Below are positions 6,636 to 13,199 of a DNA stretch of 13,199 nt, one piece after another. This DNA is from an uncultured Collinsella sp. (GTDB lineage: Bacteria; Actinomycetota; Coriobacteriia; Coriobacteriales; Coriobacteriaceae): the NCBI GenBank assembly GCA_958439425.1, contig CAUBVH010000029.1:1-13199 (forward strand), in the 5' to 3' direction. The notes below the pieces were generated by a model. That model worked only from the letters and a program-made list of their open reading frames with translations, had not been told where the DNA came from and ran no database searches. A program made the translations under genes and the position numbers. Every line of letters begins with the position of its first letter. Positions within the stretch are counted from its first letter, which is position 1.

Positions 6636-7784
6636 ATGAGTAAGAAAGAATGCATCGCGATGCTCCTCGCAGGAGGACAGGGCAGCCGATTGGGGGCACT
6701 CACCCAAAAGATCGCTAAGCCGGCGGTTAGCTTTGGTGGCAAGTTCCGCATTATCGACTTTTCGCTGTCCAACTGCTCCAACTCGGGCATCGACACGGTG
6801 GGCGTTCTGACGCAGTACCGTCCCTACCTGCTGCATGCCTACGTGGGCTCCGGCGAGGCGTGGGATCTGGACAGCCGCGACGGCGGCGTGTCGATCCTGC
6901 CGCCGTACGAGACGCAGACCGGCGGCGCCTGGTATGCGGGCACGGCCGACGCCATTACGCAGAACCTGGACTACATCAAGGCCAACGACCCCAAGTACGT
7001 TCTGATTCTTTCGGGCGATCACCTGTATCGCATGGACTACCGTAAGATGCTCAAGACGCACATTGATAACAATGCCGACCTCACGGTGAGCGTTATGCCC
7101 GTGCCGTGGGAGGAGGCCAGCCGCTTTGGCATCCTGACCACCGACCCCGAGGACGGCCGCATCACTAAGTTCACCGAGAAGCCCGAGAAGCCCGATTCGA
7201 ACCTCGCATCCATGGGCATCTACATCTTCTCGGCCGACGTGCTGATCGAGGCGCTCGAGGAGGACGCTCTGGACCAGCGCTCGAGCCACGACTTTGGCAA
7301 GGACATCATCCCCAAGCTGCTCGGTGAGAACAAGCGCCTGTACAGCTACGAGTTCCACGGCTTCTGGAAGGACGTCGGCACCATCGCCAGCTTCCATGAG
7401 ACCTCGATGGACCTGCTGGGTAACAACCCCGAGTTTGATCTGTTTGACAAGAACTTCCCCATCATGTCCAACATCACCACGCGCCCGCCGCACTACATTG
7501 GCCCTGACGGCCGCCTGGACGACTGCCTGGTCTCCAACGGCTGCAAGATCTACGGCACCGCTCGCCACTCGATCCTTTCGACCGATGTCATCATCGAGGA
7601 GCGCGCCGTGGTCGAGGACTCTGTGCTGCTGCCGGGTGCGCACGTTAAGAGCGGCGCACACATCTGCCGCGCTATTTTGGGCGAGAACTCCACGGTCGAA
7701 GAGGGCGTGAAGCTCGGCTCTGTCGATACCACCAAGGATACGGCCGTCGTTGGAAATGACGTCGTTATCGGGAAGGGGGAATGA
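6636..7784 (+). CDS. glgC: Glucose-1-phosphate adenylyltransferase GlgC
   Basis: A 382-residue enzyme that makes ADP-glucose and pyrophosphate from ATP and glucose-1-phosphate, the committed step of bacterial glycogen synthesis. The N-terminal nucleotidyltransferase domain shows GGQGSRL (13-19), KIAKPAVSFGGKFRIIDFSLSN, WYAGTADAI, the catalytic Asp128 in LSGDHLYRMD, and FTEKP with Lys182 at the position that binds glucose-1-phosphate in the family. The C-terminal part, from about 270, is a hexapeptide-repeat left-handed beta-helix. The ATG has AAGGAG 7 nt upstream. It is followed after only 4 bp by glgD, so the two subunits are probably translationally coupled and assemble together. Confidence 0.95.
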   Translation: MSKKECIAMLLAGGQGSRLGALTQKIAKPAVSFGGKFRIIDFSLSNCSNSGIDTVGVLTQYRPYLLHAYVGSGEAWDLDSRDGGVSILPPYETQTGGAWYAGTADAITQNLDYIKANDPKYVLILSGDHLYRMDYRKMLKTHIDNNADLTVSVMPVPWEEASRFGILTTDPEDGRITKFTEKPEKPDSNLASMGIYIFSADVLIEALEEDALDQRSSHDFGKDIIPKLLGENKRLYSYEFHGFWKDVGTIASFHETSMDLLGNNPEFDLFDKNFPIMSNITTRPPHYIGPDGRLDDCLVSNGCKIYGTARHSILSTDVIIEERAVVEDSVLLPGAHVKSGAHICRAILGENSTVEEGVKLGSVDTTKDTAVVGNDVVIGKGE

Positions 7785-7788
7785 TCCG

Positions 7789-8916
7789 ATGATCAATCGT
7801 AAGGCCATCGGTTATATCACCGCTAACTACTCTTCGTCCTACGGCAGTGTCCTGCTCAAGGACCGCCCCATCGCGTCCGTTCCGTTTTTGGGCCGCTACC
7901 GCCTGATCGACTTTCCGCTGTCAAACATGATGAATGCCGGCATCAAGACCGTTGGAGTCGTCATGCCGGGTAACTACCGCTCGCTGATCGACCACGTGGG
8001 CTCGGGCAAGGACTGGGGCCTGGACCGCAAGAAGGGCGGCCTGTTCATGGTCCCCGGCAACGCGTATGGCACCACCAAGGGCGGCATGCGCTTCCTGCTG
8101 CGCGACATCATCTCCAACAAGACACTGTTCCAGCGCTCGCAGAAGCCCTATGTTGTGATGATGGGCACCAACATCATCTTTAACATGGACCTCAACACCA
8201 TCATCGAGGCGCACGAGAACTCTGGCGCCCAGATGACCGTGGTGTACTGCAAGGCCACGCGCAACGTCGATGACGAGACCAAGCTCGAGATTAACGAGAA
8301 CGGTCGCCTGACGGGCGTGAGCGCCGGCGTCGTGTACGGCGACAACGCCTCTATGGACTGCTGCATCGTCAACCGCGAGACGCTGCTCGAGATCATCGAC
8401 CACTACCAGGCCGCCGACTATCTGGACCTGCTCGAGGCACTCCAGGGCGACTTTGGCAACATCGACGTGTGCAGCTACGAGTACAAGGGCGAGGTCGTGG
8501 GCGTGTTTAGCGAGAAGTCGCTGTATCGCCGCAGCATGGACCTGCTCGACCAGACCGTGGCCGACCAGCTCTTCGATCCCGAGCGCCCGATCCTGACCAA
8601 GGCTCACGACGTGCCGCCTTCGCGCTATGCGACCGGCAGCCACGCGTGCAACTCCATCATCTCGGCCGGCTGCATCATCAAGGGCACCGTGCGCAATTCG
8701 ATCCTGTCGCGCGGCGTTGTGGTTGAGGAAGGCGCATCGGTGACCAACTCGATCATCAACCAGAGCTGCATCATCAAGAGCGGCGCACGCGTTGAGAACG
8801 CCATTCTGGACAAGAACAACGTGGTCCCCACCAACACCGAGCTTCGCGGCACGCCCGAGAACATCCTGGTGCTGGGCAAGGCTCCGTTAACTTCCGACAC
8901 CACCATCGTACGTTAA
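7789..8916 (+). CDS. glgD: GlgD, non-catalytic partner subunit of ADP-glucose pyrophosphorylase
   Basis: A 375-residue paralogue of GlgC with the same layout: nucleotidyltransferase-like domain, then beta-helix. The glycine-rich GGQGSRL loop is replaced by NYSSSYGSVLL. The GDHLYRMD active-site stretch of GlgC reads GTNIIFNMD, so Asn128 stands where GlgC has catalytic Asp128. The FTEKP motif is also missing. Still conserved are the GRYRLIDFPLSNMMNAGI region and the hexapeptide repeats that support assembly. In Firmicutes GlgD forms a heteromer with GlgC and alters its activity; that role is expected here. ATG 7789 is chosen over an upstream in-frame TTG at 7750 inside glgC, because AGGGGGA lies 8 nt before it and family members start at this MINRKAIGYI-like point. 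Confidence 0.92.
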   Translation: MINRKAIGYITANYSSSYGSVLLKDRPIASVPFLGRYRLIDFPLSNMMNAGIKTVGVVMPGNYRSLIDHVGSGKDWGLDRKKGGLFMVPGNAYGTTKGGMRFLLRDIISNKTLFQRSQKPYVVMMGTNIIFNMDLNTIIEAHENSGAQMTVVYCKATRNVDDETKLEINENGRLTGVSAGVVYGDNASMDCCIVNRETLLEIIDHYQAADYLDLLEALQGDFGNIDVCSYEYKGEVVGVFSEKSLYRRSMDLLDQTVADQLFDPERPILTKAHDVPPSRYATGSHACNSIISAGCIIKGTVRNSILSRGVVVEEGASVTNSIINQSCIIKSGARVENAILDKNNVVPTNTELRGTPENILVLGKAPLTSDTTIVR

Positions 8917-8947
8917 CGTTGGCACCGCAACATCGCTCGTAACATGT

Positions 8948-8983
8948 AGAATAGCCGCCCGGTTAGCGCCAGGCGGCTATTCT
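8948..8983 (+). promoter_or_regulatory. Strong stem-loop upstream of glgA
   Basis: AGAATAGCCGCC (8948-8959) and GGCGGCTATTCT (8972-8983) are exact 12-bp complements around a 12-nt loop. The stem ends 13 nt before the glgA Shine-Dalgarno. CGAATTGC follows, not a U-run, so this is not a classical terminator. It may cap or protect a processed glgA mRNA, or cause partial termination that sets the glgA to glgCD ratio. A TAGAAT overlapping the left arm (8947-8952) resembles a -10 box, and TTGGCA at 8919-8924 resembles a -35. Their 22-bp spacing is too long for a normal promoter. Confidence 0.5.
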
Positions 8984-8996
8984 CGAATTGCAACAT

Positions 8997-9001
8997 GGGA
9001 G
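8997..9001 (+). promoter_or_regulatory. Ribosome binding site deciding the glgA start
   Basis: GGGAG lies 5 nt before ATG 9007. The upstream in-frame ATG at 8995 overlaps this site and has no ribosome binding site of its own, so translation most likely begins at 9007 (MADSSKKMQIVF). Confidence 0.6.
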
Positions 9002-9006
9002 ACAAT

Positions 9007-11334
9007 ATGGCAGATTCCAGCAAAAAGATGCAGATCGTGTTTGCCTCGGCCGAGTGCGCACCGTTTGTAAAGACCGGTGGCCTGGGCGACGTGGCGGGCT
9101 CGCTGCCCGCGGCGCTTGTGCGCGCCGGCGCCGAGGTCATCGTCATGGTGCCCAAGTACGCCACCATCAAGGACGAGTACAAGGCGCAGATGGAGCACTT
9201 CTCCGACTTTTACGTGAGCCTGGGCTGGCGCAACGAGTACTGCGGTCTCGAGAAGCTCGAGCACGACGGCGTCACCTATATGTTCATCGACAACGAGCGC
9301 TACTTTGCGCGCGACTATCCGTACGGCTTCTTTGATGACGGCGAGCGCTTTGCGTTCTTCTCCAAGGCCATCACCGAGAGTCTGCAGCACCTGCCGGCCG
9401 GTTTTGAGTGCGACATCCTGCACTGCAACGACTGGCAGACGGCACTGGCTCCCGTGTTTTTGCGCGAGTTTTACCAGGGCCTGCCGCTGTATGACCGCGT
9501 CAAGACCGTGTTCTCGATCCACAACGTGGCGTTCCAGGGCCAGTTTAGCGACACCGTGATGGAGGACATCCTGGGTGTGGCGCACATTCCGGCGGCCGCC
9601 TCGCAGCTACGTTGCGACGCCTGCAGCATCAACTACATGCTGGGCGCGCTGCGCTATGCCGATGCCATCACTACGGTGAGCCCCACCTATGCCAACGAGA
9701 TCCAGACGCCCGAGTTTGGCGAGGGCCTGGACGGCGTTCTGCGCGAGCGTTCGTACGCGCTGCAGGGCATCCTCAACGGCATTGACGTGGCGGGCTTTGA
9801 CCCGGCGACCGACAAGCGCATTGCCGCCAACTACACGGTTGAAGACCGCTCCGGCAAGGCCGTGTGCAAGGCCAAGCTGCAGGAAGAGCTGGGGCTCGAG
9901 GTTCGCGACGACCGCCCGCTCATGGTGATGGTCACGCGCCTGACGCGCCAAAAGGGCATGGACCTGGTCATGTACGCGCTCGACCGCATTCTGGCCGGCG
10001 GCGTGCAGGTGGCGGTGCTGGGCACCGGCGACCGCGACTACGAGGACGGCCTGCGCTACTTCCAGGACAAGTACCCCGGCACCATGGCCGCGCGCATCGA
10101 GTTCGATCCCGCGCTGTCGCAGCGTATGTATGCCGCCGCCGATATGTTCCTGATGCCTTCGAAGTTTGAGCCCTGCGGACTGTCGCAGATCATCGCCATG
10201 CGCTACGGCACCCTGCCCATCGTGCGCGAGACCGGTGGCCTTAAGGACACCGTGCAGCCGTACAACGAGTTTACCGGCGAGGGCACGGGCTTCTCATTTA
10301 CCAACTTTAACGGCGACGAGATGGGCGATGCGGTTTTCCGCGCGGCTCGTCTGTTCTGGGATAACCGCGACGCCTGGAACCAGCTGGTCACGCAGGCCAT
10401 GAGCCAGGACTTTAGCTGGACGCGCTCGGCCGACAAGTATCTGGATCTGTACTTCTTTATGCATCCGGAGATTGAGAGGCCTGCGGCTGTTGTCGACGAG
10501 ACTGAAGCTGTTGCTGAGCCGGTGGCCGCTGAAGAGCCCAAGGCCAAAGAGAAGCCGGTTGAGGCTGAGCCCGCAAAGGCCGAGCCTAAGGTGAAGGCTG
10601 AGGTTGCTCTTGAGGCAGAGGACGAGGTCAAGCCCGCTGCAAAGCCCGCAGCTAAGAAGACCACGACCCGCAAGACGACCACTAAGAAGGCTACGACGAC
10701 CAAAGCTGCCGCGACAAAAACAACGGCTGCCAAGACAACGACCACGCGCAAGCGCACGACCGCCGCTGCCAAGAAGGCCGCCGAGGCCGAGGCTGCTCCC
10801 GAGGTAAAGGCCGAGGTCGCTGAGGCCAAACCGGCCGCCAAGGCTCCGGCAAAGACCGCTGCCAAAAAGACGACCACGACTGTCAAGAAGGCAACAGCTG
10901 CCAAGAAGACCACGGCAACGAAGTCGACGGCCGCCAAGGCTACTGCGACCAAGGTCGCTCCGAAGGCTGCCGCAAAGCCCGCCGTCAAGGTCGAGGAGAC
11001 GCCTGCCGAGCCCAAGGCCGAAGCAGCTGTCGAGGCCAAGCCGACCGCCAAGACCACCACGCGCAAGCGCACGACGACGGCCAAGAAGACCACGGCAAAG
11101 GCTGCCGCTCCTAAGGCAGAGGCTATGCCCGCCGCCGTCAAAGAGGAGACCAAGCCCGAGCCGGCACCGAAGGCCGCCGAGGTCAAGGCTAAGACCAAGG
11201 CTGCCCCGAAGGCAGAGGCTAAGCCCGAGCCTGCCAAGGAGACCCCGGTCTCCCCTGCCGCTCCGACCGAGAAAAAGGCTCCGACCAAGAAGACTTCCGT
11301 CCGCAAGGCAACGGCCACCCGCAAGCGCCGCTAA
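9007..11334 (+). CDS. glgA: Glycogen synthase GlgA with a ~280-residue lysine-rich C-terminal tail
   Basis: A 775-residue protein, far longer than the roughly 480 residues usual for bacterial glycogen synthase. Residues 1 to about 490 are a complete GT5 enzyme that adds glucose from ADP-glucose to growing alpha-1,4-glucan. The KTGGLGDV motif contains Lys22, ILHCNDWQTAL is present, and SKFEPCGLSQ holds the conserved Glu388. From about 492 onward the chain is low complexity and built almost only of Ala, Lys, Thr, Glu, Pro, Val and Arg, with no aromatic residue, Gly, Asn, Gln, His, Ile or Cys. I count 58 lysines in the last 277 residues. An acidic stretch (about 493-541) is followed by basic Lys/Thr/Arg blocks near 542-592, 608-661 and 678-703, then 756-775, ending RKRR. 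Acidic Glu/Pro/Ala spacers alternate with them. It is the last gene of the operon before a terminator. Confidence 0.94.
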   Translation: MADSSKKMQIVFASAECAPFVKTGGLGDVAGSLPAALVRAGAEVIVMVPKYATIKDEYKAQMEHFSDFYVSLGWRNEYCGLEKLEHDGVTYMFIDNERYFARDYPYGFFDDGERFAFFSKAITESLQHLPAGFECDILHCNDWQTALAPVFLREFYQGLPLYDRVKTVFSIHNVAFQGQFSDTVMEDILGVAHIPAAASQLRCDACSINYMLGALRYADAITTVSPTYANEIQTPEFGEGLDGVLRERSYALQGILNGIDVAGFDPATDKRIAANYTVEDRSGKAVCKAKLQEELGLEVRDDRPLMVMVTRLTRQKGMDLVMYALDRILAGGVQVAVLGTGDRDYEDGLRYFQDKYPGTMAARIEFDPALSQRMYAAADMFLMPSKFEPCGLSQIIAMRYGTLPIVRETGGLKDTVQPYNEFTGEGTGFSFTNFNGDEMGDAVFRAARLFWDNRDAWNQLVTQAMSQDFSWTRSADKYLDLYFFMHPEIERPAAVVDETEAVAEPVAAEEPKAKEKPVEAEPAKAEPKVKAEVALEAEDEVKPAAKPAAKKTTTRKTTTKKATTTKAAATKTTAAKTTTTRKRTTAAAKKAAEAEAAPEVKAEVAEAKPAAKAPAKTAAKKTTTTVKKATAAKKTTATKSTAAKATATKVAPKAAAKPAVKVEETPAEPKAEAAVEAKPTAKTTTRKRTTTAKKTTAKAAAPKAEAMPAAVKEETKPEPAPKAAEVKAKTKAAPKAEAKPEPAKETPVSPAAPTEKKAPTKKTSVRKATATRKRR
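10480..11331 (+). repeat. Low-complexity repeat region encoding the GlgA tail
   Basis: The DNA encoding the tail contains internal exact repeats. A 20-nt sequence beginning ACCACGCGCAAGCG occurs at 10741-10760 and 11056-11075, encoding TTRKRTT. A 19-nt sequence beginning GCCAAGAAGACC occurs at 10900-10918 and 11080-11098. Such repeats fit growth of the tail by duplication or slippage in frame. Synonymous codons for Thr and Lys vary between copies elsewhere, so the region is not a recent perfect tandem array. Confidence 0.6.
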
Positions 11335-11368
11335 TCCAGACGATCCAAAACCTCATCAAACCCTAAGC

Positions 11369-11400
11369 AAGGGGCGCTCCAACCGGGCGCCCCTTCTCTG
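11369..11400 (+). terminator. Intrinsic terminator after glgA
   Basis: AAGGGGCGC (11369-11377) pairs perfectly with GCGCCCCTT (11387-11395) around a 9-nt loop, followed by the T-rich CTCTGTTAAT. It lies 35 bp after the glgA stop and is the best terminator-like structure in the window, closing the glg operon. Confidence 0.7.
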
Positions 11401-11409
11401 TTAATAGTT

Positions 11410-11451
11410 GGTAAAACGATTTTCTAGGACAACCGTTCGCCGATGGTAAAC
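11410..11451. promoter_or_regulatory. Putative operators upstream of the GH13 gene (same motif as glgB region)
   Basis: GGTAAAACGATTTTCT (11410-11425) is a CG-centred imperfect palindrome whose left half is identical to the GGTAAAAC half-site of the glgB control region. A second half-site, GGTAAAC, follows at 11445-11451 and matches the one at 1445-1451. The gaps inside the glg operon contain none. This suggests one regulator, probably LacI-family, acting on both units. Confidence 0.45.
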
Positions 11452-11460
11452 GGATGTTGT

Positions 11461-11489
11461 TTATACAGCCTGTGTGCAACAGATATACT
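11461..11489 (+). promoter_or_regulatory. Candidate promoter for the GH13 gene
   Basis: TATACT at 11484-11489 is a good -10 hexamer about 60 bp before the start codon. The hexamer 17 bp upstream is TTATAC (11461-11466), a weak -35. The putative operators lie just upstream of it, a place suited to activation or to upstream repression. Confidence 0.35.
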
Positions 11490-11509
11490 TACATCCTGTG
11501 CGTAAAGCC

Positions 11510-11527
11510 CATGGCCCGCAGGCCGTG
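11510..11527 (+). promoter_or_regulatory. Small hairpin in the GH13 leader
   Basis: CATGGCC (11510-11516) pairs with GGCCGTG (11521-11527), with one G-U pair and a 4-nt loop. It lies 23 bp before the start codon and has no U-tract after it. It may have no function. Confidence 0.2.
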
Positions 11528-11550
11528 ATTCTATTGAACTGGACCGTATT

Positions 11551-13199
11551 ATGAGATTGATTCACAACAGCCGTCTGCCGCAGTTTCGCACTCCGTTTGG
11601 CGCTGTGACCACTGGAACTTCCGTTTCCCTCTCGGTGATTTTGGAGGATGCCGATCCCAACCAGGCAACGCTTACGTTGCGTACCTGGGTCGATGAGATC
11701 GGTGAGTCTCGGTATCCCATGACGCACGAGGGCGACGGCATATTTACCGTAGAGCTTGAGTGCACCGAGCCCTGTCTTATCTGGTACAGCTTTATCTGCA
11801 ATATCGAGGGCCAGCCCGAGGTCCGCTTGGGCGCACCGCAGGGTCGCACCGGTGGCGAGGGCTTAACTTACGACTACGCCGAGGTGCCGTCCTTCCAGAT
11901 TACCGTCTATAAGCACCGCGAAGTGCGTCCCGAGTGGTACGAGCGTGGCATGGTCTACCAGATCTTCCCCGATCGCTACGCCCGCGACGAGCACTGGCGC
12001 GAGCGCACGCTGGCCGAGGTCGAAAAACCACGCAACGGAATCCAGCGCCGCATGGTCGAGGACTGGAACAAGCCGCCCGTGTACGAGCGCGCCGAAGACG
12101 GCTCCATCAAAACCTGGGACTTCTACGGCGGGTCGCTCAAGGGCATCCAGGAAGACCTGCCTCGCATCGCCGAGCTGGGCTTTACAGCCATCTACCTCAA
12201 CCCCATTTTTGAAGCCGCGAGCAACCACCGCTACGACACGGCCGACTACACCAAGATCGACCCGATCCTGGGCACCGAGCAGGACTTTACCGAGCTGTGC
12301 CAGGCGGCCGAGAAGCTGGGCATCTCCATCATTCTGGATGGCGTCTTCAACCACACAGGCGACGACTCGATCTACTTTAACCGCTACGGCAACTACCCCG
12401 GTGTGGGCGCGTGGCAGAGCGAGGATTCGCCGTGGCGCGATGCGTTTTATTTCCACGAGGACGGCTCGTACGACTGCTGGTGGGGCGTGGGCAACATGCC
12501 CGCCATCAATGAGAGCTCCGAGCTGGTACGCGAGCGGCTTCTGGGCAAGGACGGCGTGATCCGTAAATGGCTACGTGCCGGCGCTCATGGCTGGCGCCTG
12601 GACGTCGCTGACGAGCTTTCCGACGACTTCCTGGCCGAGATCAAGAAGGCCGTACTTGACGAAAAGCCTGACGCACTGTTGCTCGGCGAAGTCTGGGAAG
12701 ACGCCTCCAACAAGATTAGCTACGGCCATCTGCGTCGCTACCTACAGGGCTCCGAGTTGGACTCTGCTATGGATTACCCCTTCCGCGACATGGTCATCGG
12801 CTTTTTGATGGGCTACAAGAACGCCTACGAGGCCGCTGAGGATATCGAGACCCTGCGCGAGAACTACCCGAGCGAGGCATTGTCCTGCGCGCTCAACCTG
12901 CTGTCGAGCCACGACCGCCCGCGTATCATCTCGGTGCTCGGCGGCGGCCCCGACGAGTCGCAGCTGCCCGAGTGCGAGCGCAGCAAATGGCGCCTGGACG
13001 AGAACTCGATGGGCCTGGCCAAGAGCCGTTTTTGGCTCGCCACGCTCATGCAGATGACCTTCCCCGGCGTGCCTTCGATCTACTACGGCGACGAATACGG
13101 CCTGGAGGGCCTAACCGATCCGGGCAACCGCCGCACCCTGCCGACCAAGGACCAACTGCACGACTTCGACACGCTGGCTATTGTCAAAAACGCCTCCGC
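11551..13199 (+). CDS. GH13 alpha-amylase/neopullulanase-like enzyme, 3' end beyond window
   Basis: The frame stays open from ATG 11551 to the window end, giving 549 residues of an incomplete protein. A beta-rich N-terminal domain (about 1-120) precedes a GH13 barrel beginning RGMVYQIFPDRY, the opening typical of neopullulanase/cyclomaltodextrinase-like enzymes (GH13_20 and neighbours). Four conserved regions follow: DGVFNHTG, GWRLDVADE with nucleophile Asp351, LLGEVWED with acid/base Glu380, and LSSHDRPR with Asp455. There is no signal peptide, so it should act in the cytoplasm on maltodextrins or cyclodextrins, possibly glycogen-derived chains. Substrate preference is not readable. The start has only a weak GGA 7 nt upstream, but an in-frame TAA at 11503-11505 with no start codon between leaves this ATG as the only choice. 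It is separated from glgA by a terminator and has its own putative operators. Confidence 0.9.
   Translation, partial: MRLIHNSRLPQFRTPFGAVTTGTSVSLSVILEDADPNQATLTLRTWVDEIGESRYPMTHEGDGIFTVELECTEPCLIWYSFICNIEGQPEVRLGAPQGRTGGEGLTYDYAEVPSFQITVYKHREVRPEWYERGMVYQIFPDRYARDEHWRERTLAEVEKPRNGIQRRMVEDWNKPPVYERAEDGSIKTWDFYGGSLKGIQEDLPRIAELGFTAIYLNPIFEAASNHRYDTADYTKIDPILGTEQDFTELCQAAEKLGISIILDGVFNHTGDDSIYFNRYGNYPGVGAWQSEDSPWRDAFYFHEDGSYDCWWGVGNMPAINESSELVRERLLGKDGVIRKWLRAGAHGWRLDVADELSDDFLAEIKKAVLDEKPDALLLGEVWEDASNKISYGHLRRYLQGSELDSAMDYPFRDMVIGFLMGYKNAYEAAEDIETLRENYPSEALSCALNLLSSHDRPRIISVLGGGPDESQLPECERSKWRLDENSMGLAKSRFWLATLMQMTFPGVPSIYYGDEYGLEGLTDPGNRRTLPTKDQLHDFDTLAIVKNAS

Noticed and set aside
6617..6643. 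An 8-codon mini-ORF overlapping the glgC start, with a repeated ATCGATGA
   Set aside because: It contains the glgC ribosome binding site itself and has no site of its own. The short direct repeat is likely coincidental.
4219..6699. An 826-codon open frame on the minus strand opposite glgP
   Set aside because: It is the mirror frame of a GC-rich, codon-biased gene. The translation is low-complexity, rich in Val, Leu, Gly and His, with no recognisable domain, while glgP on the plus strand is unambiguous.
6597..7808. A 403-codon minus-strand open frame opposite glgC
   Set aside because: Shadow of glgC with no family signature.
8919..8952. Internal promoter before glgA (TTGGCA and TAGAAT)
   Set aside because: The spacing is 22 bp, and the alternative TAACAT gives 15 bp; neither suits a standard housekeeping promoter.
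10203..11324. A 373-codon minus-strand frame opposite the GlgA tail, rich in Ala, Val and Leu, that looks like a membrane protein
   Set aside because: The apparent hydrophobic helices arise because complements of Lys, Ala and Thr codons read as Leu/Phe, Gly/Ala and Val. It is the shadow of the low-complexity tail.
1..13199. tRNA, rRNA, CRISPR array, insertion sequence or phage genes
   Set aside because: I looked for cloverleaf-like segments, regularly spaced repeats and transposase-like proteins in the intergenic regions and found none.

Overview
The window looks like chromosomal DNA from a high-GC gut actinobacterium of the class Coriobacteriia, most likely Collinsella or a close relative. 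This is an inference from the high GC content, the strong GC3 codon bias, the combination of glgC with a separate glgD, and the style of the proteins. Nothing in the window fixes the species.

Left end (1-1421): two minus-strand genes, a HAD-family phosphatase/phosphomutase-like gene followed 9 bp later by thiamine pyrophosphokinase. They probably form a small leftward operon. Beyond it, near position 1, lie two copies of an 11-bp GGGAC-NN-GTCC palindrome.

Centre (1422-11400): a divergent 346-bp control region, then five plus-strand genes in the order glgB, glgP, glgC, glgD, glgA, closed by a hairpin terminator. GlgC, with its catalytically degenerate partner GlgD, makes ADP-glucose. GlgA polymerises it into alpha-1,4-glucan and GlgB adds alpha-1,6 branches. 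GlgP releases glucose-1-phosphate from the polymer. Synthesis and breakdown of glycogen are thus encoded together, apparently on one transcript. Several gaps hold stem-loops without U-tracts that may adjust expression of individual genes.

Right end (11401-13199): an intergenic control region and a cytoplasmic GH13 amylase/neopullulanase-like gene that runs off the window. It probably cleaves maltodextrins, linking the cluster to alpha-glucan use.

Two things stand out. First, the two polymer-building enzymes carry lysine-rich, histone-H1-like disordered extensions: about 280 residues at the C-terminus of GlgA, and about 72 at the C-terminus plus a short N-terminal stretch in GlgB. GlgP, GlgC and GlgD have none. 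Second, the half-site GGTAAAAC/GTTTTACC recurs in the glgB/HAD control region and again before the GH13 gene. This suggests one LacI-type regulator controls both transcription units.
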